Positions 10,951 to 21,705 of a stretch of 64,000 nt of DNA are shown one piece after another (within the stretch, counting starts at the first letter, position 1; each line of letters begins with the position of its first letter). The DNA is taken from positions 61,759,689 through 61,823,688 of the forward strand of contig NC_083881.1 of NCBI RefSeq assembly GCF_032452875.1. The letters are read 5' to 3'. The stretch is from Bos javanicus. Its lineage: Eukaryota > Chordata > Mammalia > Artiodactyla > Bovidae. Below the pieces are notes generated by a model. The model did no database searches and was not told where the DNA came from. It saw only the letters and a list, made by a program, of their open reading frames with translations. The position numbers and the translations under genes were made by a program.

Positions 10951-10951
10951 G

Positions 10952-11137
10952 TCACTGGTTCTCATCTCTGGCAGGGTATTTGAATCGCCAGGGGAGGCTG
11001 AAAAAGCATTCCTAGTGCCTGGCCCCTCCTTTAAGAGTTTCTGATTCCATCCGTCTGGGGTGGAGCCCAGGCACTGGTATTTTTCTTAAGTTTCCCAGGG
11101 GATTCTGTTGGGGAGTCAGGGCTGAGAACCACTGCTG
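10952..11137. repeat. MER5-type hAT element, near full length
   Basis: It begins 'gtcactggttctcatctctg' and ends 'gggctgagaaccactgct', so both inverted ends can be seen. The middle has 'tggagcccaggcactggtat'. Confidence 0.85.
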
Positions 11138-12242
11138 TAGGTACTTTTACTCCCCAGCCCAGCAGGCGTCAAGTGAAGGAGCTAACCCTGGAAACAGAGG
11201 CATAAGAGTTCTTTAGGGTCCCTCTAGGGGAGTCTGTCACAAAGGAGAGGAGCCCTTGTCCACAACTTTGCTGGAGAAGATCACCACGTAGCTCTGTTTG
11301 CATCTGGGCAACCACATGGGGTGTTGGGGGAGGAATTCAGCAGCTACGGTGATAGCACCTAGTGATGAGGTGGTCCCTGGCAGAGGAGGACTGGAGAAAG
11401 AGAAGGGAGAAAAAGACAGGAATTTTGTCCTAGCTGATGTCCTGAATGCCTTGAGGGGAACTTTGCAGAGGGCTGGCTCCCCCTGGAGTAAAGGGTGGGG
11501 AGGGGGGCAGAAACTGGGGAAACAGGGTGGATCTCAATGAACACTTGATTGTTAAGAGCTCTGAGCCTGGGAGGCCTATGATGGATGCTGTGGGTCCCAC
11601 TCAGACCCCCTTGCGGGGCCCAGGCACTTCACCCCCAGCTGCAGGAAGCTTGTCTGCTGACTGCTCACAGTTGAGTCCTTCCCCAGGAATTGCCCTCTGA
11701 TGAAGGGAGCTGCCAGGTGCAAGGCTGTGTCCTCTCCGCAGGGCAGTCTGCATACAATGACTAGTCAACAAGGAGGGGCACAAAGACCCGGGCGCCTTGC
11801 CTCCTTTGACGACACCCCAGCTGCAGAGCTCCCCACGGGATCAGCTGACGTGTCTGATGTGAGCACATCCCAGTGCAGCCTTGTCTCTGCCTAATCCTGC
11901 TTCCCTCATCCCCCTTGCAGTGCTGCTCTGACTTTCTCCCCGTAGGCCTCCCCACATGCAAATTCCCAAGTCTGTTTCCAGGGTGCCTGACCTTAATTTA
12001 TGTGTGTGGGTCCAGAGAGGAATGAAGTTGGGTTGCGTTACAGCTGCTTTGGGGGCCTCATGGAACATTTGTAGGTTCAAAGAACATAAAAATTGCAACT
12101 CTGATCAGATATGGGCTCTGCTTACAATTCCTCGGTGACTCCCTACCATCTCTGTGATAATTTGAGAGCTCTTTCGCAATCCAGCCTGACCACCACCGTG
12201 GGCACCTCCTCCTCTCCCTGGCTCTCCAGGCAAGGAAAACTG
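11138..12242. other. 1.1 kb mostly unassigned; L2-like end
   Basis: The last part (about 12100-12240, 'cgcaatccagcctgaccacc') is close to the L2 motif that reads 'ctggcctgaccacc'. Nothing in 11140-12090 is recognised. Confidence 0.35.
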
Positions 12243-13125
12243 TGATAAAATACATGTAAGATAACATTTATCATCTGAACCATTTGAAAGTGTACAGTCA
12301 GTGGCATCTAGTATATGCACAGTGCTGTGTAACTCACCCTATCTAGCTCTGGAAGATTTTCACCACTCCCAAATAACCCCCTATTAAGCAGTCACTCTTC
12401 ATTATCTTCTCCTCCCAGCCCCTGTGTGCATGTGTGTGTGTGCTAAGTCACTTCTGTTGTGTCTGACCCCTTGTGACCCTATGGAATGTAGCCACCAGAC
12501 TCCTCTGTCCATGGGATTCTCCAGGCAAGAATACTGGAGTGGGTTGCCATGCCCTCCTCCAGGGGATCTTCCTGGACCAGGGAAGGGAAGCCCCCTAGCC
12601 CCTGGCAGCCATCAATTTATTTTCTGCCTCCAATAATTTGCCTACTGTGGATATTTTATGTAAATGGAACCATACAATGCGTGGCCTTCTATTGTCTGGC
12701 TTCTTTCATGTATAGTGTTCATCCATGTCATAGCATGCATCAGAATGCCATCCTTTCTTTGATTGAATAATGTTCCATTTGGAATAACATTCCAAATATA
12801 TCACATTTTGTTTACCCATTCATCAGTCAATGGACATGTGGGTTGTTTCCAGCTTTTTGGCTTTAGTGCTGCTATGAACATTTGTGTACAAGTTTTTGCT
12901 TGAACATCTGTACTTAATTCTTTTGAATATCTATCTATATACATATATTAGAATTGCTAGGTTATATGGTAACTATCTGTTTAACTTTTTGAGGAACTGC
13001 TAGACTGTTTTCCATAGTGGCTGCCCCATTTTACATTCCCATGAGTAACGTATGAGAGTTCCAATTTCTCCATATCCTTGCCAACCCTTGTTGCTTTCTG
13101 GTTTTGGGATTGTAGCCATCTTCGT
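12243..13125 (-). repeat. L1 LINE (ORF2 end and 3' UTR), antisense, split by Bov-tA
   Basis: It reads 'tcatctgaaccatttgaaag', then 'caatggacatgtgggttgtt', then 'ttttccatagtggctgcccc' and 'ccatatccttgccaaccctt'. All are well-known antisense L1 stretches. The Bov-tA at 12425-12596 divides it. It is of L1MA/L1M age by divergence. Confidence 0.88.
12425..12596 (-). mobile_element. Bov-tA SINE, antisense
   Basis: It reads 'gctaagtcacttctgttgtg', 'ccatgggattctccaggcaa' and 'gaatactggagtgggttgcc'. An 8-bp repeat AGCCCCTG at 12417-12424 and 12597-12604 fits a target duplication. Confidence 0.92.
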
Positions 13126-13134
13126 GGGTGGTGG

Positions 13135-13280
13135 CTTTGACTCGCTCAGTGCATGGTTTTTACCCCCTACCGTGTGGCAGGCACTGGACTAGGCACTGGG
13201 GATCCTACGGAGAACACTAAGGCTCTGCTTTGATGGCAGTTCCATCCTGGTGGGGGGATGACACAGGAGAATGCAGTTAG
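13135..13280. repeat. Old mammalian repeat (L2/MIR age)
   Basis: It has 'gtgtggcaggcactggacta', 'ggcactggggatcc' and 'tccatcctggtgggggga'. The exact family is not certain. Confidence 0.5.
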
Positions 13281-13664
13281 GAGACTGAACCGTGTTCGTT
13301 AGCAGGGACAGTAGAACCACTGGGCTGCAGCTGGGAGAGCAGGGAAGCGAGCTCTTTGCGCTTCTTGTGCCTCTCCTTGCCCTGGTGGGTGGAGCAGAGG
13401 TTGCAAACTCAAAGGCTTCGGGGGCACTGGACATGGCCAGAGGAGGGAACCACAGGGGCGAGCGCACGTGCATTTGTGTGTGTATTTTGGGGGGTTGGTG
13501 CTATGACAAACTAGAGGGTACCAGTCCTGCCTCTAGGGGCAGATGCTGCTTTAGCACTGGTTTCTTACTGGTGAATAGAACTGGGCCTGGCCACACTGGA
13601 TCAAAATAAGATTTTAACATGAAATCTATACTTTTTTACATGATGGCACTTTAAAAACATTGTC

Positions 13665-13930
13665 TGGGGCCCATTTTGATGAACTGCCCACCATCTGATT
13701 CTGACAGGGATGTGTTTCTCAGAGGCAGAGCCTCATTCATAGAGGCAGCATCTCTGGGCCACACACCGCCCCCCCCCCCCCCGCCCCCCGCCAGACCCCC
13801 ACCCGCACCCCCCGACCTGGGAATCTGCCTTTTAACCTAGCCTCCTCTCTGCCCCACCCACTCCCAGCCACCCTCCAACCCCCCACCCCCAGGCGGCCTG
13901 AGGCAGCTGGAGTTTGAGAACCACCAGGGG
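13665..13930. repeat. MER5-like hAT relic with C-rich expansion
   Basis: The left part is 'ccatctgattctgacaggga'. The right end is 'cagctggagtttgagaacca'. A poly-C tract (about 13768-13798) and a CCACCC-rich stretch have grown inside it. Confidence 0.55.
13768..13798 (+). repeat. Poly-C tract
   Basis: The tract is a run of 17 C broken by a G, then more C. Its length is likely variable and it is prone to sequencing error. Confidence 0.9.
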
Positions 13931-14889
13931 ATGTTGTAAGGAAGGCCGTGGAGGGCTGGGCAGGCAGGATCACGTTCCCTGTTTGCACAGGCACTGGAAC
14001 GCCCGTGGCCTGGGCCCAGTTTCTCAGGGCAAACAGCCGTCCAGAGTACATACTTCCGTGTGCCAGGAACAGGGGCGTGGCGGAGAGGGCCCTGCAGGGG
14101 GAGAACGCTCCCTCCAGCCTGCCTCTGGCTGTCCACAGCCCCACGTGGTTGGATGCCCAGGCCGGTGGCTTTTACCTCAGTGGGCAGTAGCCCCTGCCCA
14201 ATGCCTGTGGCTTCCCGGTGAACTCTCTCTGTATGGACGCCATTGCGGAGGCGGTGCCAATAGAGATGTCAAGTTCGAGAAGAAGGCAGCTGCAGTTCTC
14301 TGGTAGGGGTGTTGGTTTCACAAAACCGCAGGCTCCTCTTCAACAGCTGTGAACCGCCTGGCCGCTGTGCGGTGTCTATTCCGAAGCCGCCATGACACCG
14401 CAGGGTTTGCCTGGTGACCCGGGCGCTCAGTGGGATTGGCGTTCTAGTCCAGTATTTATAGGTTCCAGAATTATAAACGCCTTCCTCCCCTCACCATGTC
14501 CCTGTCAGCTCACTAGTGACCAGACATATGGAACCAGCAGATACGGAAGAAGAAATAAATCTGGGGTTCGTCTTTATGGGGATAATCATCAAAGGAACCC
14601 ATTCCGCTCACCCCACCAACCCCCAAAATGCTCGTTTACATATTGTAGCTAAAGAAGGAACTTTGGTTGATTTCCCCAACAGGAAATAACAGAGAACAAA
14701 TTAATAAGCTATGTTTCTATGTACATTTCTATCCCTAAAGGGTCCATTTAAACAGCATCTTCTGCCTAGATTACTCTCAGCAAATAATTTTAGTTGTTAA
14801 GAACTATAATCAACATAAAATATAACTGCTGTAAAACTATATAGTAGTCTTAATACCTATAATAAAATATCACACTTAGTAGAGATTAT
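13931..14889. other. 0.96 kb unique-looking DNA; CpG-containing, then AT-rich
   Basis: The part 14200-14480 has several CpGs and promoter-like words (a 'ggattggcg' inverted-CCAAT-like box near 14430 and 'tatttatag' near 14453). The part after 14640 is AT-rich. No repeat is recognised. It could be a conserved non-coding element, but conservation cannot be judged here. Confidence 0.35.
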
Positions 14890-14892
14890 GGG

Positions 14893-15295
14893 TGCTAAGA
14901 GCAAGAGCCAGCGTTTACCGAGCTCTTACCACAGGCTGGGTTCAGTCCAAAGTGCTTTACTTGGATTATCTCAATCTTTACAACCTTGTGAGATTTAATC
15001 CTCAAAACCACTCCACCAGGGAAGTAATATCACCATTTTACAGATGGGGAACCTGGAGTCTTGGAGCTTGTATGTGCTAGGTGTTTTCCAGGGTTCCTAT
15101 CATATCATCCCTAGGCTGATCCTGCAAGATTCCCCTCCCAACAGGGAAAGTATCATTTTCTTTTTAATGGATGAGGGAAGAGTCAAGGGCAGGTTAAATA
15201 TACCCATGGTTGCACAGCAGATGTATTAGGTAGAGGAGACGGGGTTTGAACCCAGGGATGTAGCTCCAGAACCCGCCCTTTAACCTCTAAGTTAC
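14893..15295 (-). repeat. MIR, antisense (probably two fragments)
   Basis: The first reads 'accgagctcttaccacaggc' to 'ccattttacagatggggaac'. The second reads 'tcctatcatatcatccctag' to 'gggtttgaacccagggatgt'. Confidence 0.8.
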
Positions 15296-15319
15296 CTCAG
15301 GCTGTGAAACAGTTTTGAG

Positions 15320-16215
15320 GCCCAGAATACACCCTATGTCCACTGTGTCAGTGTTCATAGAGGGGAAAAAGCTGGAAACCACCCAAATGTCCCTCAGTGG
15401 GGGAAGGTCACCCCAGTTAGGTTGCAAACATTCTAGATGGTACAGGTAGATATTAAAAGGACTGCTCCTTTTAATAACCACACGTAAAGTGGATCTTATA
15501 TGTGCTGATGAGGAACAGCATACATGATATATAAAGTGGAAAAGACTAGTTGCTAAATAATATGCATAGCATAATGCCACTTAAAAATATGGGGCTACGC
15601 TACATTGTATCAATCAGGGCCACACTCTTACTGGATAATTCGAGGAGAGTTTAATAAAAGGAATACTTATAGAGCTGTGGGCAGCATACAGTGAGACCAA
15701 CAGGCATGGCGCTGCAGTACCCTAGGCAATATAACACTGGGGGTTCTATCACTGCGTGCTGGAAGCCAGAGACAGAACTGTGTGGAGGGGTAACCCCCCA
15801 GGAACTGAGAGTCACCCACTCTGATAGCCAGGGAGGGAGAAGGCAAATCAATTCCCTGACCTCACTCTCTTCCCGCCAGTCTCCACCTGCTATTCCGCAT
15901 TTGCCAAAGCCACCTGGAAGCCAGAAGGTCATCACTGGGGGGGTCAGCCTACTGGGGCAGGTGGAAAGCAGGTGCAGAAGTGTGGACAGGGGACCTCAGG
16001 GGCCGGTGAAAAGTTGCCAGCATGTTAAGGCTTCTGTGCATATTTGTAAATGCTTCAGAAAAGGATCTGAGAGGACGCAGATCAAATTGTTCAGGGAGGT
16101 TTCCTCTGGGTGGCAGGATACAGGAGGATTTCCACCTTTTGCTTTAAGGTCTGTATTGTTTGAGTTACCACAAAAAAGAGGCACGGTGGGGGTGAGACAG
16201 CAGCGGCAGCCCTGG
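15320..16215 (+). repeat. L1M 3' end, interrupted by an older-style repeat
   Basis: Left part: 'accacccaaatgtccctcag' and 'taaagtggaaaagactagtt'. Right part: 'tcctctgggtggcaggatac' and 'gtctgtattgtttgagttac'. Both are typical L1 3' sequence. The middle (about 15600-15985, 'gaggagagtttaataaaagg') is a different repeat inserted into it, of uncertain family. Confidence 0.7.
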
Positions 16216-16319
16216 CTCCTTTCCTGTTTCTAGATCACGCAGCTGCTGAGCAATGCTGGGAGAAGTGCAGTTTCCAGAGGCCGCGCCTTTCTGCGTCCCG
16301 TCCCATGTGCTCGTCTGAC

Positions 16320-16812
16320 AGTGTGACCCCGGCCCTCCTCCATAGGGGGGGAGTATGTTTCATCCCTCGCACCTGGGCGGACCTTTGAGATTCTCTTCAT
16401 CAATCGAGTGCTGAGGAGGTGGTGTATGACTTTCAAGATAAGATCATAGAAGGCAATGCGACTTCCATTTGTCTCTCAGGTGGTGTCCCCTAGAGCTGTG
16501 AGCCAATGTGGAAGAAGTCCGGTGTCCTGAAGCTGCCAGGCTGGGGAGGCCACATGGAGAGGCCTCAGAGCAGTGCCGAGGAGAGCTGGCTGTGACCCAC
16601 CCCCAGCCCAGGCAGACTGTGAGCACAGGGGTCTTAGAGGTGACCCAGCCCCGGCCGTGGTGGGACCACAAGCCCGTGAGAGAACCCCTGCCAGAGTCAC
16701 TGGGTCCAGCAGCCCCCAGATTCCTGAGTCTCAGAAACTGAGAGAATAAACAAACACCATTGTCAAGCTAAGTTTGGGGGTCATTTGTTACCCAGGAATA
16801 GTCCCATTCAAG
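16320..16812 (+). mobile_element. MLT1-type MaLR LTR, sense
   Basis: It reads 'aagataagatcatagaaggc', 'gaaactgagagaataaacaa' (with an AATAAA signal) and 'aagtttgggggtcatttgtt', 'acccaggaatag'. This is the classic MLT1 order and end. Confidence 0.85.
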
Positions 16813-17639
16813 CTGGGAGGAAGGGTGAGGACTAATTGCCAGCAGGCCTGCTGATGGACTGTGGAGCCTGTTGGAGTAGAATAAAGAGTGGCTCGAGGAC
16901 TGCCACTGGCTCCTCCCCTTGACCCGGGAATCCAGGCATTTTGTCCTTTATATTCACGCGTCCTCTCCCAGCCTGTCTCTGGGCCCTTATTTTAACCAGT
17001 GTCCATGCTTGACCTCCCCTTCCCTCCTCTGCTCCCCCCACCCCACTGCCTTCCAGAGCAAGCTGTCTGCTCTTTGTAGTTTCTCTCTGCCCCACCCGGC
17101 TGCCCCAGGAGCACCCAGAGGATTCTGACCACTATGTTTTGGGGGCTGGATTTGGAGGCTTTTCTCACTCCCATCGGTTGGGCTGTGGACGTTGGGCACT
17201 CGGGTCCGGAAAAAGACTCTACCCGCTTCTTCTTAGAACTGGCACCTCCCACGGCTCTGAGCAAGAATTGGAATAGTAGAGACCACTCTGTGATAGATCC
17301 CCACCCCTTGCCTGGCGCAAGCACTGAGTCAGCAGGCTAACTGGCCATTTCTGGAGGCTTCCAGCTTCAGAGCACAGAGAGAGGGCACTGAGGGTAGCTC
17401 CCCTCTGTGTGTGGAGGAAATCAGGCTGAAATCAGGCTGCAGTAGATGAGAGTTAGTCCAGCTTCCAGGAAAAGAGGGACTAAAGACCAAGAAGGGGAGT
17501 CCTGTCATCGGTCTTCTGAGCCTCACCTGCACCCCGCCTCTGTATGACTGGGATATGGGGGCACAAGCTGGCACAGACCTCTTTTTGCTTGTTTGATCTG
17601 AAGAGGCAGGAAAAGTATAGGAGGAACCACATTACCGAG
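16813..17639. other. No gene or repeat recognised
   Basis: This is 0.83 kb of GC-moderate sequence. Short frames on both strands have no recognisable domains. Confidence 0.4.
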
Positions 17640-17659
17640 GTTTTGTTGTTGTTTTTTTT

Positions 17660-17995
17660 TAAATGAATGGAAATTTCTTTTCTTTTTTTAATTTTATTTT
17701 ATTTTTAAACTTTACATAATTGTATTAGTTTTGACAAATATCAAAATGAATCCGCCACAGGTATACATGTGTTCCCCATCCTGAACCCTCCTCCCTCCTC
17801 CCTCCCCATCCCTCTGGGTCATCCCAGTGCACTAGCCCCAAGCATCCAGTATTGTGCATCGAACCTGGGGAAATTTCTTTTTTTAATTGATTTTTAATTG
17901 GAGGATAATTGCTTTACAATGTTGTGTTGGTTTCTGCCATACAACGTGAATCAGCCATTAGTATACATACATCCCCCCTCTTGAACCTCCCTTCC
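17660..17995 (-). mobile_element. Ruminant L1 3' UTR, antisense, two pieces
   Basis: Piece one (about 17685-17870) has 'caaaatgaatccgccacagg', 'tatacatgtgttccccatcc'. Piece two (about 17876-17995) has 'gaggataattgctttacaat', 'gttgtgttggtttctgccat'. Both are hallmarks of the young ruminant L1 3' region, from two related copies or one rearranged copy. Confidence 0.88.
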
Positions 17996-17999
17996 CCTG

Positions 18000-18195
18000 C
18001 ATCACTGAGTTTTAATCCTGGCTTGCCAAGCTCTGTGACTCTGGGAAGGTTCCTCAGTGACTCTGTGTGTAAGATGGGGACAGTAATAATTCCTTCCTCA
18101 TGGAGCTGTTGGGAGGAATAGCAGTTAAGGTATAGCAGGCTTAGACATGGCCTGATGACAGTGAACACTGTACAAAATTACCTTTTATTACTTTT
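18000..18195 (+). repeat. MIR SINE, sense
   Basis: It reads 'ttttaatcctggcttgccaa', 'gtgtaagatggggacagtaa' and 'tgttgggaggaatagcagtt'. The L1 pieces appear to have landed at its 5' side. Confidence 0.8.
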
Positions 18196-19196
18196 ACTGG
18201 AGGTGGGTTTTCTGTCACTTAGCCAGTAGAGTCTTGATCAAGATAAAAACCTTTTCTAGTTGCCTCTGGGTTAAAATGTTCCCAAGCACCCATATGTCCC
18301 AGGAGCAGGAAATTACCAAGCCAGATAGGTGTACCAGGAAATGCCAGTCAAGCATTTGCCCTCTGCCTTGCTGTGCTGCCTGCCGTCCATAACTGATCTG
18401 TCCTGTTCCCACATCTGGAGAGGGTGAAGTCGCATAGCTCTTCTTCTTGCCCTATGGCCTACTCAGGCTATTTACAGACTTCTTCCCTCTGATTTGGAAA
18501 CCAGCCGCCTTCCTTCCTGGGTGTTTGCCTGGGCTGCAGTCTGGCCCTGCCTGAGTGTCTGTACCCACAAGAAACCAGATGTGTAGCTGGCATACGGAGG
18601 AGTGAGCAGAAAATGCAATCTCTCAGAATATCTGTTCCAGTTTCTAACTCTATCAGCTTATCCAGTTACTCACTTCTGTTAAATACTTGTGCCCATCACC
18701 ACCCAGGTAACTAGATTACAGGCAGAAGGGGACTTTTGGAAAGAGAGAATAATGAAAGGAAATTCAATTCAGTGGGGATTTGCTGGCCACCTAGTGTGTG
18801 CACATCCTTGTAGGGAGGTGTTGGAAACCACGGATGCAGTGACTGATCAACTGTCCATAGGATAACCTTCCTCTACTCCTAGCTCACCTCTGACTTCCAG
18901 GAGGGGCTCAGGGTTTTCTTCTGGGCCTGGGGCACGCTGAGAGCAAGGTTGGGGAGCAAGCAAAAATGACGGGCAAATGCCAAGGCTGAAGTGGCGAACT
19001 CAGGAGAAGTCTGGACAATTGTGCTCAGATCTGAATTATGGCCTGGGAGCTCCAGCCCAGCTCAAATAGGTCAGATTGAAAGAGCAGAACAAGGGCTAAG
19101 CTTTCAGTGTGTGATATAGAGATGCTGCAAGGGCCAATAGGCTAAAGTAGGAGCCGAGCCCAAGGGACCCTAGCAGAAGACACTGTCTGGCCAGAC
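18196..19196. other. 1.0 kb without recognised gene or repeat
   Basis: Mixed composition. No long frame or clear repeat was found. Confidence 0.4.
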
Positions 19197-19792
19197 TCAG
19201 TTCAGTTCAATTCAGTTCAGTCGCTCAGTCGTGTCTGACTCTTTGTGACCGTGAATCGCAGCACGCCAGGCCTCCTTGTCCATCACCAACTCCCGGAGTT
19301 CACTCAGACTCACGTCCATCGAGTCAGTGATGCCATCCAGCCATCTCATCCTCTGTCGTCCCCTTCTCCTCCTGCCCCCAATCCCTCCCAGCATCAGAGT
19401 CTTTTCCAGTGAGTCAACTCTTCGCATGAGGTGGCCAATGTACTGGAGTTTCAGCTTTAGCATCATTCCTTCCAAAGAAATCCCAGGGCTGATCTCCTTC
19501 AGAATGGACTGATTGGATCTCCTTGCAGTCCAAGGGACTCTCAAGAGTCTTCTCCAGCACCACAGTTCAAGAGCATCAATTCTTCAGCGCTCAGCCTTCC
19601 TCACAGTCCAACTCTCACATCCATACATGACCACTGGAATAAACCATAGCCTTGACTAGACGGACCTTAGTTGGCAAAGTAGTGTCTCTGCTTTTGAATA
19701 TGCTATCTAGGTTGGTCATAACTTCTTCCAAGGAGTAAGCGTCTTTTAATTTCATGGCTGCAGTCACCATCTGCAGTGATTTTGGAGCCCCC
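19197..19792 (-). mobile_element. BovB LINE 3' part, antisense, about 0.6 kb
   Basis: The (TTCAG/TTCAA)n-like end is at 19198-19222. The minus strand then encodes 'MRVPWTARRSNQSIL', 'GRRRRGRQRMRWLDGITDSM' and 'ELVMDKEAWRAAIHG', followed by 'KSLQMVTAAMKLKDAYSLEE' in a shifted frame. It is the C-terminal part of ORF2 after the reverse transcriptase, 5'-truncated and with frame breaks. Confidence 0.95.
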
Positions 19793-20137
19793 TTAAAATA
19801 TTCTGAAATGCCTAGAATACAGAGAGATTCTTGACCCTTGAGAATCAATAGCTCCTGGGACTACAATGTCAAAAGTTGATCTTTCCAAACCCCATTAGAC
19901 AGTGGAAAGAGGAAGACTGATGCTCTTCTTTGCTGTTTCAGGGATGCTGGAGGTGGGTAGGGCTGTCTATAGGGATTTGAACGCTCTTGTGGGCTACAGG
20001 GCTGGGTGGGGGCTGGGACAGGGATTGATACCTGCTTAGCAGTTTCCAAAACCTGGTTCATAACCGAAAGGGGGGTGAAATGAGTAAAGGCCACTTTACT
20101 TTGCTTGCTATCTTCCGTTAAATACCTGGTTTGGGCT
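19793..20137. other. No gene or repeat recognised
   Basis: A short interval between BovB and a CHR SINE. A minus frame of 77 codons is present without recognisable features. Confidence 0.4.
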
Positions 20138-20141
20138 AGTT

Positions 20142-20412
20142 TATTTATTTTTGGCTATGCTGGATCTTTGTTGCTGCGTGTGGTTTTCTCTAATTGCAGG
20201 GAGTTGGGGCTACTGTCTACTTCTGGTGCACGGGCTTCTCATTGCGGTGGCTTCTCTCGTTGTGGAGCACAGGCTCCAGGGCGCTTGGGCTTCAGTAGCT
20301 GTGGTGCATGGGCCTAACTGCTTCAGGGCGTGTGGGATCTTCCAGGACCAGGGATTGAACCTCTGCATTGATAGGTAGACTGCTAACCACTGAACCACCA
20401 GCAAAGTCCTGG
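20142..20412 (-). mobile_element. CHR-2-type tRNA SINE, antisense, near full length
   Basis: It reads 'ggatctttgttgctgcgtgt', 'tctctcgttgtggagcacag', 'gcttcagtagctgtggtgca', then 'gaccagggattgaacc' (antisense B-box region) and 'accactgaaccaccagc'. Confidence 0.9.
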
Positions 20413-20569
20413 GTTAATTTATCTTGAAGGTCCCTTTCACCATTCATTTATTCATCATGCAACATGATAATTCAATCATTATTCATTCACCTGTCAGGTC
20501 TTTCTATAACGTAGGGATGCAATTTTGCTCTGACAATCTATGGATCTGTGTGTGGTCATTTATTTATTA

Positions 20570-20790
20570 AAATAAATGTGTGCCCACTTGTGTGCCCACT
20601 GTGTGCCAGGCCCTGTCTTAGGTGCTGAGAAGAGGCCCAAGTCCCTGCCCTCCTGGGGCTTGCTCTCTGGGGAGAGATGGATTAGCAGGAATCCAATACA
20701 CAAGTGAGATCATTTCAAGTAGCGTTACAAGTGCTCTGAAGAAAGTCTCAGGGGATGTGCCGGAGGGGGTGGGTGGGTAGTGGCTGATGA
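20570..20790. repeat. Old mammalian repeat (L2/MIR age)
   Basis: It has 'cccactgtgtgccaggccct' and 'gtccctgccctcctggggct', a pattern shared with 28.43-28.66 kb and 47.5 kb. Family not certain. Confidence 0.5.
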
Positions 20791-21461
20791 CAACCGTATC
20801 TTCTATAGCTCTACCTGTCTTCATGGATGAGTAAGAAGGAGGCTAGAACACCCAGACCTCTGCTAAGTGGAACTTTCAGGCTAGTCAAAGTGTGAACTGG
20901 GCCAGGAGATGTGAGAACCCATTTGTGCTGCTCCACCAAGGTGGTGACAGGTTATTATTTATCACAATAAATCCCCAAAGCATGAAGTGCTTGGCTGGTT
21001 CTGGAGGCTGGCAGCTGTCACAAGGGTTGTGCTACAGAAAACGTGTATTGCGAGTCAGTACAGGGTTATAAGCCCTTCTGGAAACATTTGGGTAACTTTT
21101 AAAAGAACATCTATTTTATTTTTAAAAAGGCAAAATATATATACAGTACCAGATTTGAAAGATAAAACAGTAGACATTGCAAAGTCAGTCACCCTCTGGT
21201 CTCTGGCCCACCCCTCTCAGTCCACCGCCCAGTCTAGGTTCCGGTAACCTCGAGGGGTCTGTGTGCTCCCACGCTGGTCCATGAGCTTCTTATGCACTTA
21301 TTTGTGGATGGATGCTCCTGAAAATTTGCAGTCCTCGGCCTTCCCTTCTGCCAAAATATATGCCTGCATCTGGAGAAAAGGCCCAGAATACAACTCCAGA
21401 GAACCCCTTTGGGAGGCTCTTGGAGGGAGGGGAATAGAAGCAGGTCCTGTCTGAGGCAGGT
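20791..21461. other. No gene recognised
   Basis: The AT-rich stretch 21080-21180 could be an L1 scrap. The rest is unassigned. Confidence 0.35.
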
Positions 21462-21705
21462 GGATCCCGGAGTGGCTGAGAGCATGGGTCTGGAGCCAGC
21501 AGACCCAGGCACACATCCTGACTCTGCCTCCTTCTCGCTGAATGACTTGCACAAGCGAAGGAATCTTCCCGAGCCCAGGCTCCTCCTTCATAAACGGGGG
21601 ATAATCCTTACTCCATTGAGATGTGAGGATTACATGAGCTAAGGCAGGTAGGCATTTGGCCCCATACTTGGCACAGAGCTGAGTGATAAAAAGCAGCTGC
21701 TGTAA
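21462..21705 (+). repeat. MIR SINE, sense
   Basis: It reads 'agcatgggtctggagccagc', 'cataaacgggggataatcct', 'atgtgaggattacatgagct' and 'acttggcacagagctgagtg'. Confidence 0.88.

Noticed and set aside
15691..16233. 180-codon plus frame
   Set aside because: It crosses an L1 3' end and an old repeat inserted in it.
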